In this document: positions 1 to 6,988 of the stretch, one piece after another
Layout: every line of letters starts with the position of its first letter
Position numbering within the stretch: the first letter of the stretch is position 1
Assembly (NCBI RefSeq): GCF_022780145.1
Contig: NZ_JALEXO010000038.1
Span: 1 to 10,763, forward strand
Direction of reading: 5' to 3'
Length of the DNA stretch: 10,763 bases
Origin: Intestinibacter sp.
Lineage (GTDB): Bacteria > Bacillota > Clostridia > Peptostreptococcales > Peptostreptococcaceae
Notes under the pieces: model-generated
The model's input: the letters and a program-made list of their open reading frames with translations, nothing else
What the model was told of the DNA's origin: nothing
The model's database searches: none
Position numbers and translations under genes: made by a program

Positions 1-1425
1 AAGCTAGAAAAAATCTGCGAGCTATCAGACGACAGAACCTTGATAATTGTGGATAACTTCGATGTCGACGAGGACGAAAACCTAGAAGATCTGATAAACT
101 CAGGCTGCAAATTTATTATCACGACTAGAAATGATTTTACAGACTACAATTACCATCAAATAGAGGTAGAAGAGTTCAAGGATATAGCTGACTTGCAGGC
201 ACTATTTTACAGCTACAACAAGATAGATTATTCAGAAGACGACAGAAAAATAATAGACGATATAATCGAAATCGTAGACAGACATACGATGACAGTCGAA
301 TTAATCGCCAAACAGCTTAGAACCAGTGAAATAGAGCCGATAATTTTATACGACAAGCTAAAAAGTCTAGAGGGCATAACTAGCGCCAACAAGGACAAAG
401 TAAAGCTGAGAAAAGATAAAAAGCTAAACAACAAATCGATTATGATGCACCTAGAAGTAGTGTTTAATACTGCAAAACTAAGCAACTTCGAAAAATACAT
501 CCTTATGAATATGTCTCTAATCGCAAACGTCAAAATCGACAAGCTAGAATTTATGAAGTGGTGTGGCATAGACGATGTAGATAGCATAAATTCACTAATC
601 GACAAGGGCTGGATGGAATTTAGAGACGATAGAATTTCTCTACATCAAATAATAATAGATCTTGTCTACAACAAATTAAAACCAGATGCCGCTGTTTGTG
701 AGCTGATTACAAATAAGATGACAGAAATGGCGACTATGAGAATTAAAAATAATATCCAAAAAAGAAATCAATATATAAAGCTAATCAGTATATTTGCAGA
801 GAGAATTAGTGGATGCACAGTTGAACTTGCCAAATTTTATGATGAGTTTGCAAATTTACTATCTAGTCGCTCTAAGGAAAAATGTTTTGATTATTACGAC
901 AAAGCAGTGGATATTTACGAAGAGCTAAATATGATAGATGACGAGCTTGCAGGGGTTTGTTTTGATATAGGCTCTTCTTCTGTAAAATATATTTCAAGTT
1001 CATATGGTGGCTGGAGAAGTATATTGGATGAAGATGAAAAATTAGATAGGGCTTTAGAAAATATGGAATATTTTTTTGACAAAAGTATAGAAATAAAATC
1101 AAATAAATATGGATATACAAGTTTAGAAATTGCTAACCAGTATATAGAAATTGCAAAAGTTATGGTTAATAAATTTGGTGATGTTGACAGAGAATTAGAA
1201 GGAGCTCAGATAAAGAAATACCTATCTTATTTTGAAAAATGTTTAGTAGAGAGCTTTGAAATTAAAAAAGAAATTTTAGGTCTAGAAGATGAGCAGACAA
1301 AGGATATTTGCTACGAATTATATCAATTTTATATGGCAGATTCTATGGACATTATACTAAATCAAGATATAATAAAAGATAATAAAAAAGCACTTTATTA
1401 TGGAGAATTATACATGGGAGAATAG
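1..1425 (+). CDS. STAND/NB-ARC NTPase with winged helix and TPR start, 5' truncated by window edge
   Basis: The frame is open from base 1, so the gene begins upstream; the TTG at position 40 is inside the NTPase fold and is not a start. In the visible 474 residues, LIIVDNFD (about 14-21) is a Walker B strand and CKFIITTRND (about 36-45) is the NB-ARC sensor with the TTR motif. HTMTVELIAKQL (about 99-110) matches the GLPLA-like motif. A winged-helix segment follows (about 140-230, ending in GWMEF and ISLHQIIIDLV), then the first TPR-like helices (CFDYYDKAVDIYEEL and others). The P-loop and any N-terminal effector domain lie outside the window. Proteins of this build are ATP-driven signal switches; in bacteria some are antiphage sensors and others are regulators, and nothing here separates the two. 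The frame ends at a TAG, and the next ORF resumes in the same phase after one codon. G+C falls at about position 1000, from about 37% to about 24%. Confidence 0.85.
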   Translation, partial: KLEKICELSDDRTLIIVDNFDVDEDENLEDLINSGCKFIITTRNDFTDYNYHQIEVEEFKDIADLQALFYSYNKIDYSEDDRKIIDDIIEIVDRHTMTVELIAKQLRTSEIEPIILYDKLKSLEGITSANKDKVKLRKDKKLNNKSIMMHLEVVFNTAKLSNFEKYILMNMSLIANVKIDKLEFMKWCGIDDVDSINSLIDKGWMEFRDDRISLHQIIIDLVYNKLKPDAAVCELITNKMTEMATMRIKNNIQKRNQYIKLISIFAERISGCTVELAKFYDEFANLLSSRSKEKCFDYYDKAVDIYEELNMIDDELAGVCFDIGSSSVKYISSSYGGWRSILDEDEKLDRALENMEYFFDKSIEIKSNKYGYTSLEIANQYIEIAKVMVNKFGDVDRELEGAQIKKYLSYFEKCLVESFEIKKEILGLEDEQTKDICYELYQFYMADSMDIILNQDIIKDNKKALYYGELYMGE

Positions 1426-1428
1426 AAG
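1417..1428 (+). promoter_or_regulatory. Possible ribosome binding site overlapping the in-frame TAG
   Basis: GGAG at 1417-1420 lies 8 bases before the ATG at 1429 and overlaps the last codons and TAG (1423-1425) of the upstream frame. If used, the downstream TPR protein would be translationally coupled to the STAND protein. The same bases also encode Gly-Glu, so the match could be accidental. Confidence 0.45.
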
Positions 1429-3159
1429 ATGTTATTTGATAAATTTATAAATAGAGAACCTTTAGATCATAAGGTTTTAGGGGATTTAGCTCTAGAGCTT
1501 GGAGAGTACGATAAAGCACTTAATCACTACAAAAAAGAAGAATATAATTATTTTAATACGGAAGATGACAATTATATCAACATGGATGATATAGGTGGAA
1601 CCTATCTCATAGAAGAAATATATGAAAAAATAATCGAAATATATTTGCGCAGAGATGATTATGAAAATGCTATAAAATATTCAAAAAAGATAGTAGAAAA
1701 TGATGAAAGCCGTGAGTATGTCAATAAAGGTTCATCAGTAATCGAGTTATCAAAATTATATGTACTAAATGGACAAAATAAAACGGCCGTAGATACATTA
1801 GAAGATTTATTAGATTACGAATTGAATCAAATAGAGTTAAATCCAGATGAAAACTATCCTAAAAAATTGTATATGGCAGTATGTTATGAGTTAATAAACA
1901 TATTAAAAAACGAGGATAAAAGTAAAAGCCAAAAATATTTAGATTTTGCCATGGATATGTATCATAAAAATAGCAAGTCAGATTTAGGAAGTGAAATGGC
2001 TGATATTATAAACCTGCAGTCAGAATTTTATAAAGAATCTCTAATAGATCATAATTTATCTAAAGATGATTTAAACATTGTAGAGCAAATTTGTAGAAAT
2101 TGTGTTTTAGCTAGTGAAATTTACATAAAAGAGTATGAAGAAGAAAAAGCTATAAATTCTATAGAAGAAGGTGTTGAGTTATACGATGAGTTTAATTTAG
2201 ATAATTTTAAACTTCAATTTGATTTGATATATCAGTTAGCAAATATAAAAGGAGAAATCTATGCAGACAAAGAAGACATATATAATGATTATTTGAACGC
2301 ATATGAAATACTAAAACAAAATAATTTTTTCGATGAGTACAAGAAAAATATGATTTTAGATCAATTATATTATTACTGTGATGATTTTGAACTTAGTGAT
2401 AATTATAGAAGTCAATGCGATTATTATTATATAGCTGAGTATAATATAAAACATAGCGAGAAATGGATAGTGTCTTCTGTATCAGAATATGAAAAAGCTG
2501 CAGATAATTATAATGCCTGTCATAATTACGATATGGCAATAAAATGTTACAAAAAAGCACTTGACAATTTAAGTGGATATGGCCTTTTTACCGGAGAATT
2601 TTACGAGGAAGAGGAAAACCTAGATATGTGGGATAGAATTTCTATTTCGTATAGTAAATATAATGGATTATGTAAAAGCATATCTAGAGCCTATGACGAT
2701 AAAAAAGATTACGATGAAGCCATAAAATACTTAAATATGGAGATTGATTGTATAAATAAACATAGGGATAGCAGTGATTTTAAATCGGATAAATATTACA
2801 GCTTTGCTTATATATATCAAGATATAGCTGAACTGTTGAATAAAAAATCAGATTTTAAAAATAGTATAAAATATTATTTATTTGTAATAGGTGTTTGTAA
2901 CAGTCCAAATTTAGATAACAGTATAAGTGATAAATACGATGATATAGAATTTCTATTAAAGTTACTTGAAGAAGATAAAATAAACGAATATATTTTATCT
3001 GAAGAATTTACTATAGAGTTGGATAATCAATACATGAATCGAATGCAAAGCTTATTTGAAAATTTGTTAAAAGTAGCAGAAAAAGCATCAGATGAAGAAG
3101 TTGCAGTGTTCTGTAAACAAAAATTAAATCTAATCAAAGACACACCTTTTGATATTTAA
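1429..3159 (+). CDS. Tetratricopeptide repeat protein, probable C-terminal half of the STAND sensor
   Basis: This is a soluble protein of 576 residues with no signal peptide or membrane segment. It consists mostly of helix pairs of TPR type. The clearest are about 15-40 (LGDLALELGEYDKALNHYKK), 62-90 (YEKIIEIYLRRDDYENAIKY), 103-130, 352-380 (YNACHNYDMAIKCYKKALDN), 416-442 (AYDDKKDYDEAIKYLNMEI) and 460-488 (IAELLNKKSDFKNSIKYYL). Middle repeats are diverged. TPR solenoids bind protein or peptide partners; in STAND proteins they are the ligand sensor. The frame is the same as that of the preceding NB-ARC gene, with only TAG-AAG between them, and TPR-like helices occur on both sides of that stop. 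It is either a separately translated partner (an SD-like GGAG lies 8 bases upstream) or the severed sensor of a broken gene. The coding sequence is AT-rich (about 24% G+C at 2101-2400) compared with the NTPase half. A strong terminator follows directly. Confidence 0.85.
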   Translation: MLFDKFINREPLDHKVLGDLALELGEYDKALNHYKKEEYNYFNTEDDNYINMDDIGGTYLIEEIYEKIIEIYLRRDDYENAIKYSKKIVENDESREYVNKGSSVIELSKLYVLNGQNKTAVDTLEDLLDYELNQIELNPDENYPKKLYMAVCYELINILKNEDKSKSQKYLDFAMDMYHKNSKSDLGSEMADIINLQSEFYKESLIDHNLSKDDLNIVEQICRNCVLASEIYIKEYEEEKAINSIEEGVELYDEFNLDNFKLQFDLIYQLANIKGEIYADKEDIYNDYLNAYEILKQNNFFDEYKKNMILDQLYYYCDDFELSDNYRSQCDYYYIAEYNIKHSEKWIVSSVSEYEKAADNYNACHNYDMAIKCYKKALDNLSGYGLFTGEFYEEEENLDMWDRISISYSKYNGLCKSISRAYDDKKDYDEAIKYLNMEIDCINKHRDSSDFKSDKYYSFAYIYQDIAELLNKKSDFKNSIKYYLFVIGVCNSPNLDNSISDKYDDIEFLLKLLEEDKINEYILSEEFTIELDNQYMNRMQSLFENLLKVAEKASDEEVAVFCKQKLNLIKDTPFDI

Positions 3160-3161
3160 TA

Positions 3162-3210
3162 AAAAACAGCCATACGAGAGTTTAACCGCTCAAATATGGC
3201 TGTTTTTATT
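3162..3210 (+). terminator. Rho-independent terminator of the STAND/TPR unit
   Basis: A perfect 13-bp stem (AAAAACAGCCATA at 3162-3174 with TATGGCTGTTTTT at 3195-3207) encloses a 20-base loop and ends in a T-rich tract to 3210. It starts 3 bases after the TAA of the TPR protein. Confidence 0.9.
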
Positions 3211-3262
3211 TTCAATCAAACTAACCTAAAAACGCAAATTACAGATTTAAAAATCGACCTAC

Positions 3263-3268
3263 TATAAT
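3263..3268 (+). promoter_or_regulatory. Candidate -10 box for the zinc-ribbon gene
   Basis: A perfect TATAAT lies 31 bases before the ATG at 3300. No convincing -35 hexamer is found 16-18 bases upstream, so the promoter assignment rests on the -10 and on the terminator just before it, which implies independent transcription. Confidence 0.4.
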
Positions 3269-3299
3269 AAAATCATACAAAAAAAGGGGTGTAGTAACG

Positions 3300-3587
3300 A
3301 TGTATTGTAAACAATGTGGAAATTTTATCGACGAAAACAAAGACCAATTTTGCATGAACTGTGGAATGCCTGTAAACCAAGAACAGGTACAGCAAATCAA
3401 ACAGGAGAATGAAAAAAAGGAGGGCAAAGTTATATACTATGTTTCTGAAGTACTTTCACTATTTTTCATAGTTGCATTCTTGGTAAACGCCTTGAATGAA
3501 AACATCGAAGCAGTAAGCGATCTTTGCTATGCATTTGCAATGATAAACCTACATAAAATTTTGAAGGATAAATATTTTTTAGTATGA
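3300..3587 (+). CDS. Small zinc-ribbon membrane protein
   Basis: This is a protein of 95 residues. The N-terminus MYCKQCGNFIDENKDQFCMNCG holds two CxxC knuckles (C3/C6 and C18/C21), the short zinc ribbon common at the start of many small Firmicutes membrane proteins. A charged Gln/Lys/Glu-rich linker follows (about 25-42), then a hydrophobic helix (about 46-64, YVSEVLSLFFIVAFLVNAL) and a second weakly hydrophobic stretch (about 73-86). The topology is likely a cytoplasmic ribbon plus one or two membrane helices. The start is supported by an AGGGGTG-like site 8-9 bases upstream. Such ribbons are usually structural; the function is unknown. The gene is monocistronic, with terminators on both sides, and lies between the STAND/TPR unit and the convergent LRR-protein gene. 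Confidence 0.8.
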   Translation: MYCKQCGNFIDENKDQFCMNCGMPVNQEQVQQIKQENEKKEGKVIYYVSEVLSLFFIVAFLVNALNENIEAVSDLCYAFAMINLHKILKDKYFLV

Positions 3588-3593
3588 TTTTTA

Positions 3594-3629
3594 TGAGGTA
3601 TAAGCATTTGTAAATTCGCTTATACCTCA
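3594..3629 (+). terminator. Terminator between convergent genes
   Basis: A perfect 12-bp inverted repeat (TGAGGTATAAGC at 3594-3605 with GCTTATACCTCA at 3618-3629) has a 12-base loop and is followed by AT-rich sequence (ATTAATTTATTTAG). It sits 6 bases after the zinc-ribbon stop and 6 bases beyond the stop of the minus-strand LRR gene, so it may serve both. The minus-strand side lacks a clear U-tract. Confidence 0.75.
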
Positions 3630-3635
3630 ATTAAT

Positions 3636-5270
3636 TTATTTAGCTTTTATAGATTTGACAGAGCTATATGAGCTGTAAACTTTACTTCCGTCTTTTAGAG
3701 CTCTATAAGCTCTTACTTTGTAGTAATAAGTTTTATTAGAAGTTCTTTGACTATCAGTATAACTTCTTCTAACATTATCATCTTCTATAGTAGCAATTCT
3801 AGTATATGTTCCATATCTACTAGTTGCTCTATAAACTTGGTATCCAGTAGTCTTAGATGATATATGACTCCAAGTTACTTTTATTTTCCCTTTTTGAGTA
3901 CTTGAAACTGAGATATATGGAGTAAGAGGCTTAGTTCCTGTTACAAATTCATCTGTAAAATCTCCATAATATTTAACGCCAGTAACTATCTTATAAGCTC
4001 TAACTTTATATCTATACATAGTAGCAGATGTTAAGTCAGTTCTTGTATATGAAAGGGTAGAGCTACTTGTTATAGTTTTTACCTTTGTATAATCTCCTAA
4101 TGAAGATTTATACATCCATACTTCATAGCCGTTTGCGCCACTTGTCTTGTTCCAAGATAGTTTTGTACTTGAAGTTGTGCTTGTGTATTTAAGTCCTGTA
4201 ACGTCGTTTACTTGTTGTTTTACAACTTTGAAATCTTTGTTTATCAATGTTTTTTTAGTACCGCTTTGATCTGTAGCTGTAACTTTATATGTATAATTTC
4301 CTTCTGGAAGTGTTCCAAATTTTATACCTGAATCGATTTTTGAGTATGTGTATGAATAAGGGCATATTTCTTTTGATGCTGTAGGTACAGCTTTGCCGTT
4401 TTTATCTAGTACTTGGACACTTACAGATATTAATTTGTAGTTTGAAGTTATTTTCCCTGTTAAAGTAAAGGGACTTCCATATGATATAGTTTTAGGATAA
4501 TTTTGTCCAGTTATATTTAGTGTTGATTTTTTGTCGATTAGCTTAATTTGATTTTTATATTTATCCTTTAAAAAATTATAAGCATATGAATCCTTATGTA
4601 GCCATATTTCATTTACGTTAGTTTGACCAAAAATATAGCCATAATCTTCGTCCGCTTCTTCAAGCATATATTCTGTATCTATATAATTGACAGAATTAGG
4701 GATAGTTATACTATTTAAATGAGTACCATAAAATACTCCACCACCTATATGCTTTACAGAATCCGGAATAACTATATTTTTTATTTTAGTAGATGCAAGT
4801 GCTGTATCTTCTATTTTAGTTGTGCCATCTAAGATAGAAGGATTTTCATTTTTTCGAGGACATTTTATTAAAGTCGTTTTGTTTTTATTATATAAAATGC
4901 CATTGTAGTCAGAAAAATTGCTGTTATCTTTATCTACAATTATATTTTTTAAATTACAACATTCAAAAAAAGCCCCTCCGCCAATATTAGTTACTGTTTT
5001 AGGTATTGTTATATTTTCAAATTCACAATTTACAAATGCTTCTGGAGCAATAATTGCAACTGGAGTATAGTATATTTGTTCTGGTATTGTTACGTTTTTT
5101 TCATCTCCAATGTAGCCTCTAATAGTTACAACTCCTGCATCACTAGAATACACAAAGTCATTGTATTTTTGATAAGCAAAGGATTGATTAGACTTGTTTA
5201 TTGAGCCTATTGCTAAAATCATGGCAAATGATATTAGAATAGACAAAAAATATTTTGCTGTTTTTTTCAT
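3636..5270 (-). CDS. Secreted BspA-type leucine-rich-repeat protein with Ig-like and two fibronectin III domains
   Basis: This is a 544-residue exported protein. Residues 1-32 form a signal peptide (MKK, hydrophobic core 8-22, possible cleavage after FA). Residues about 38-205 carry BspA/TpLRR-type repeats with the typical phrases ITIPKTVTNIGGGAFFEC, IVIPDSVKHIGGGVFYGT and ITIPNSVNYID. Residues about 250-350 look like a bacterial Ig-like beta-sandwich. Residues about 355-447 and 450-544 are two fibronectin III-like domains, each with the GYEVW/GYQVY strand and a YKVRAY strand. There is no LPXTG motif and no recognisable wall-binding repeat, so it is probably released or loosely held. BspA-like proteins bind host proteins or other bacteria; that role here is inference. 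A BlaI-type operator sits just downstream of its promoter. The SD is AGGGGG, 9 bases before the ATG. Confidence 0.88.
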   Translation of the reverse strand: MKKTAKYFLSILISFAMILAIGSINKSNQSFAYQKYNDFVYSSDAGVVTIRGYIGDEKNVTIPEQIYYTPVAIIAPEAFVNCEFENITIPKTVTNIGGGAFFECCNLKNIIVDKDNSNFSDYNGILYNKNKTTLIKCPRKNENPSILDGTTKIEDTALASTKIKNIVIPDSVKHIGGGVFYGTHLNSITIPNSVNYIDTEYMLEEADEDYGYIFGQTNVNEIWLHKDSYAYNFLKDKYKNQIKLIDKKSTLNITGQNYPKTISYGSPFTLTGKITSNYKLISVSVQVLDKNGKAVPTASKEICPYSYTYSKIDSGIKFGTLPEGNYTYKVTATDQSGTKKTLINKDFKVVKQQVNDVTGLKYTSTTSSTKLSWNKTSGANGYEVWMYKSSLGDYTKVKTITSSSTLSYTRTDLTSATMYRYKVRAYKIVTGVKYYGDFTDEFVTGTKPLTPYISVSSTQKGKIKVTWSHISSKTTGYQVYRATSRYGTYTRIATIEDDNVRRSYTDSQRTSNKTYYYKVRAYRALKDGSKVYSSYSSVKSIKAK

Positions 5271-5309
5271 GTATCTTAACCCCCTATATATAATGTATTA
5301 TGAATCATA

Positions 5310-5325
5310 TACTACAAATGTAGTA
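5310..5325. promoter_or_regulatory. BlaI-type operator, box 1
   Basis: TACTACA-AA-TGTAGTA has perfect 7-base arms around a 2-base centre and contains the TACA-NN-TGTA core of known BlaI/MecI operators. It lies about 13 bases downstream of the predicted minus-strand -10 (5338-5343), where a bound repressor would block transcription of the LRR gene. It is also upstream of the blaI-like gene. Confidence 0.8.
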
Positions 5326-5337
5326 TTTTATATTTAA

Positions 5338-5366
5338 ATAGTATATCAATCAAAAAATAATGTCAA
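5338..5366 (-). promoter_or_regulatory. SigA-type promoter of the LRR-protein gene
   Basis: On the minus strand, TTGACA (5366-5361) and TACTAT (5343-5338) are separated by 17 bases. The -35 is a perfect consensus. The predicted start of transcription is near 5331, leaving a leader of about 60 bases that contains the BlaI-type box. Confidence 0.7.
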
Positions 5367-5380
5367 CATAAAGCCAAGTA

Positions 5381-5387
5381 AAAGGAG
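5381..5387 (+). other. Orphan Shine-Dalgarno-like AAAGGAG without an ORF
   Basis: AAAGGAG is placed 8-9 bases before ATTG. A TTG start at 5397 would give only three codons before TAA, and an ATT start at 5396 would give ten codons before TAG. It may be a decayed gene start or a tiny leader; it may also be chance in purine-rich sequence. Confidence 0.3.
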
Positions 5388-5396
5388 TAATACTAA

Positions 5397-5425
5397 TTGA
5401 AAAAATAAAAAAAATACTCTAATAT
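5397..5425 (+). promoter_or_regulatory. Candidate promoter of the blaI-blaR1-like operon
   Basis: TTGAAA (5397-5402) and TAATAT (5420-5425) are separated by 17 bases. The BlaI-type box at 5310-5325 is more than 70 bases upstream of this -35, so strong autorepression of the regulator operon is not obvious. Confidence 0.5.
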
Positions 5426-5462
5426 AGATATTAATAAAAATAACGAAAGGATGGCGAAGTCT

Positions 5463-5843
5463 ATGTCTATATCTAAATTACCGAATTCAGAGCTACAAGT
5501 AATGCAGTATATTTGGTCTCAAAATAAAAAGCTTTCATCTAAAGAAATAATTACAGAAATGTCAGAAGGAAACGGCTGGAAGCAGACGACTACATTAACT
5601 GTTTTGTCTAGATTAATAAAAAAGGAATTTTTGAGCGTGGAGAAAATAGGCAGATATTCTTACTATGAGCCTCTAATAAAACAAGACGCTTATGTAGATT
5701 ACGAAACAGCTAATTTTATGGATACATTTTACCAAGGCTCTATAAAAAATTTATTGTCGTCATTAAATGATAAATGTAAAATAGAGAAAAACGAGCTAGA
5801 GGATATTCAAGATTGGCTGACAAATTTAAAGGAAGATAAATAG
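5463..5843 (+). CDS. BlaI/MecI/CopY-family transcriptional repressor
   Basis: This is a 126-residue winged-helix repressor, close to the usual BlaI length. The N-terminal domain has the family opening LPNSELQVMQYIW (6-18), the helix-turn-helix region with KQTTTLTVLSRLIKKEFL (40-57) and the wing GRYSYYEPL. The C-terminal part (about 75-122) would form the dimer helices. The family represses promoters by binding TACA-NN-TGTA palindromes, four of which occur nearby, and is inactivated by cleavage by the partner BlaR1-type protease. Aligned without gaps to S. aureus MecI as I remember it, the Asn101-Phe102 scissile pair falls on Ser100-Leu101, so a different site may be cut. Start choice: the ATG at 5451 has its AAGG directly abutting and is too close to use it, whereas the ATG at 5463 follows AAGGA by 11 bases. 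A start at 5451 would add four residues. The gene is 3 bases from the M56 gene. Confidence 0.92.
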   Translation: MSISKLPNSELQVMQYIWSQNKKLSSKEIITEMSEGNGWKQTTTLTVLSRLIKKEFLSVEKIGRYSYYEPLIKQDAYVDYETANFMDTFYQGSIKNLLSSLNDKCKIEKNELEDIQDWLTNLKEDK

Positions 5844-5846
5844 TAA

Positions 5847-6980
5847 ATGTTTAGCATACAAGATGTAATCATTAATTTATTGAAAACAACGATAATATCT
5901 TCTGTTCTGATCTTATTTATATTATTATTAAAGACAACTTGGCTCAAAAGATACAGCAAAAATTTAAATTATTATATTTGGTTATTTGTAATAATCAGGT
6001 TGATTGTTCCTCTAGAAATTCCAATTAAATATACTTTTTCTGAAAAAAATAAAATAAGTCAAGTAAGTGATATGGTAGTGTCGATGCAAAGTAGTATAGA
6101 ATTTGACACGTATTTTTATATATTTGTATTCTATTTAATTGGTGTGATGATTTTATCGATATATTCAATTATGACGTATCTTAAATATAAAAAGATGATT
6201 AAAAAATTGTCTTATGATGTAGATGACGATTTTACTGCTATATTTAATGAAGTGAAAAATGAAATGAGTGTTGATAAAAATATAGTCATAAGATACTGCG
6301 ATTATGTAAAATCACCTTGTTTGATAGGAGTTTTTAGACCGTATATATTAGTGCCTAATGTGGGATATAGTTGTGAAGAAATATCTTGGATTTTGAGACA
6401 TGAGTTGACACATTACAAGTATAAGGACAATTTAATAAAATTAATTTGCTTCTTGATTAGAATAGTATACTGGTTTAATCCTCTAGTATATTTGTTAATC
6501 CATGTTATGGAAAATGACTGTGAACTGTCTTGTGACCAAAGAGTAGTCAAGGATAGAACCTTTGATGAGAAGAAAGAATACGGATTAGCTATAACGAATT
6601 CTGTAAAATATTCTATTAATTTAAAAGAAAAATTTGAAAAAGAATATTATATGAGCTTCAGTGATTCTAAAAAATTAAAGAGAAGATTACAGGATTTATT
6701 TGTAAAAAAATTAAAGGCAGGATATTTTGCTGCGGTTGCTATTTTTGCTATTACTTTAGGTAGCTTTGTCAACTTGGAATTTGATTATTTATTAAAAACA
6801 GAGTATGAAGAGAATGATATTTTTACTATAAGTGTGTATACTTATACATATAAGGATGCTCCTCCAGAGGTAAGAGAGTTTCATGAAAAACGATGTAAAG
6901 CTAGAGGTGTCGTTCCTAAGGATTCTGACATAATAGATATGTCAGATATTACTTTAAAAAAAATAAATAAAAATAAATAA
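5847..6980 (+). CDS. BlaR1-like M56 membrane metalloprotease without penicillin-binding domain
   Basis: This is a 377-residue polytopic membrane protein. Membrane helices are predicted at about 8-28, 42-58, 88-112 and 291-310. The cytoplasmic loop between the third and fourth carries the M56 signatures: SPCLIGVFRPYILVP (156-170), the zinc motif HELTH (H185, E186, H189), WFNPLVY (209-215) and ENDCELSCD with the likely third ligand E226. The family transmits an external signal and triggers cleavage of the cognate BlaI-type repressor, here encoded 3 bases upstream. BlaR1 and MecR1 carry a penicillin-binding sensor of roughly 250 residues after the last helix. Here only about 67 residues follow, with no SxxK/KTG-type motifs, rich in charged residues and containing one Cys (C350). 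The ligand is therefore unknown. The SD is weak (AAGGA about 13 bases upstream), suggesting coupling to blaI translation. Transcription likely ends at the hairpin at 6989. Confidence 0.88.
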   Translation: MFSIQDVIINLLKTTIISSVLILFILLLKTTWLKRYSKNLNYYIWLFVIIRLIVPLEIPIKYTFSEKNKISQVSDMVVSMQSSIEFDTYFYIFVFYLIGVMILSIYSIMTYLKYKKMIKKLSYDVDDDFTAIFNEVKNEMSVDKNIVIRYCDYVKSPCLIGVFRPYILVPNVGYSCEEISWILRHELTHYKYKDNLIKLICFLIRIVYWFNPLVYLLIHVMENDCELSCDQRVVKDRTFDEKKEYGLAITNSVKYSINLKEKFEKEYYMSFSDSKKLKRRLQDLFVKKLKAGYFAAVAIFAITLGSFVNLEFDYLLKTEYEENDIFTISVYTYTYKDAPPEVREFHEKRCKARGVVPKDSDIIDMSDITLKKINKNK

Positions 6981-6988
6981 TTTTTTTT

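Noticed and set aside
40..42. TTG as the start of the STAND gene
   Set aside because: It falls within the Walker B strand and the frame is open to base 1; the true start must be upstream of the window.
228..605. Minus-strand open frame of 125 codons
   Set aside because: It lies wholly inside the NB-ARC gene; its Ser/Ile/Leu-rich translation is what antisense of an AT-rich helical gene gives, and it has no ribosome site.
872..1120. Minus-strand open frame of 82 codons
   Set aside because: It is antisense to the TPR start of the STAND gene, with no recognisable domain or initiation signal.
1429..3159. Internal tandem DNA repeats in the TPR gene
   Set aside because: The repeats are at the protein level only and strongly diverged; no repeated DNA units were seen.
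3239..3427. Minus-strand open frame of 62 codons opposite the zinc-ribbon gene
   Set aside because: The plus-strand CxxC-CxxC protein with promoter and SD explains the region; the antisense frame is a shadow.
5271..5450. Autoregulatory operator for the blaI operon
   Set aside because: Only one box is present and it lies over 70 bases upstream of the best plus-strand promoter, so autorepression is not supported although not excluded.
5847..6980. Calling the M56 gene a true blaR1/mecR1 beta-lactam sensor
   Set aside because: The penicillin-binding domain is missing and no beta-lactamase or PBP gene is nearby; only the protease half is shared.
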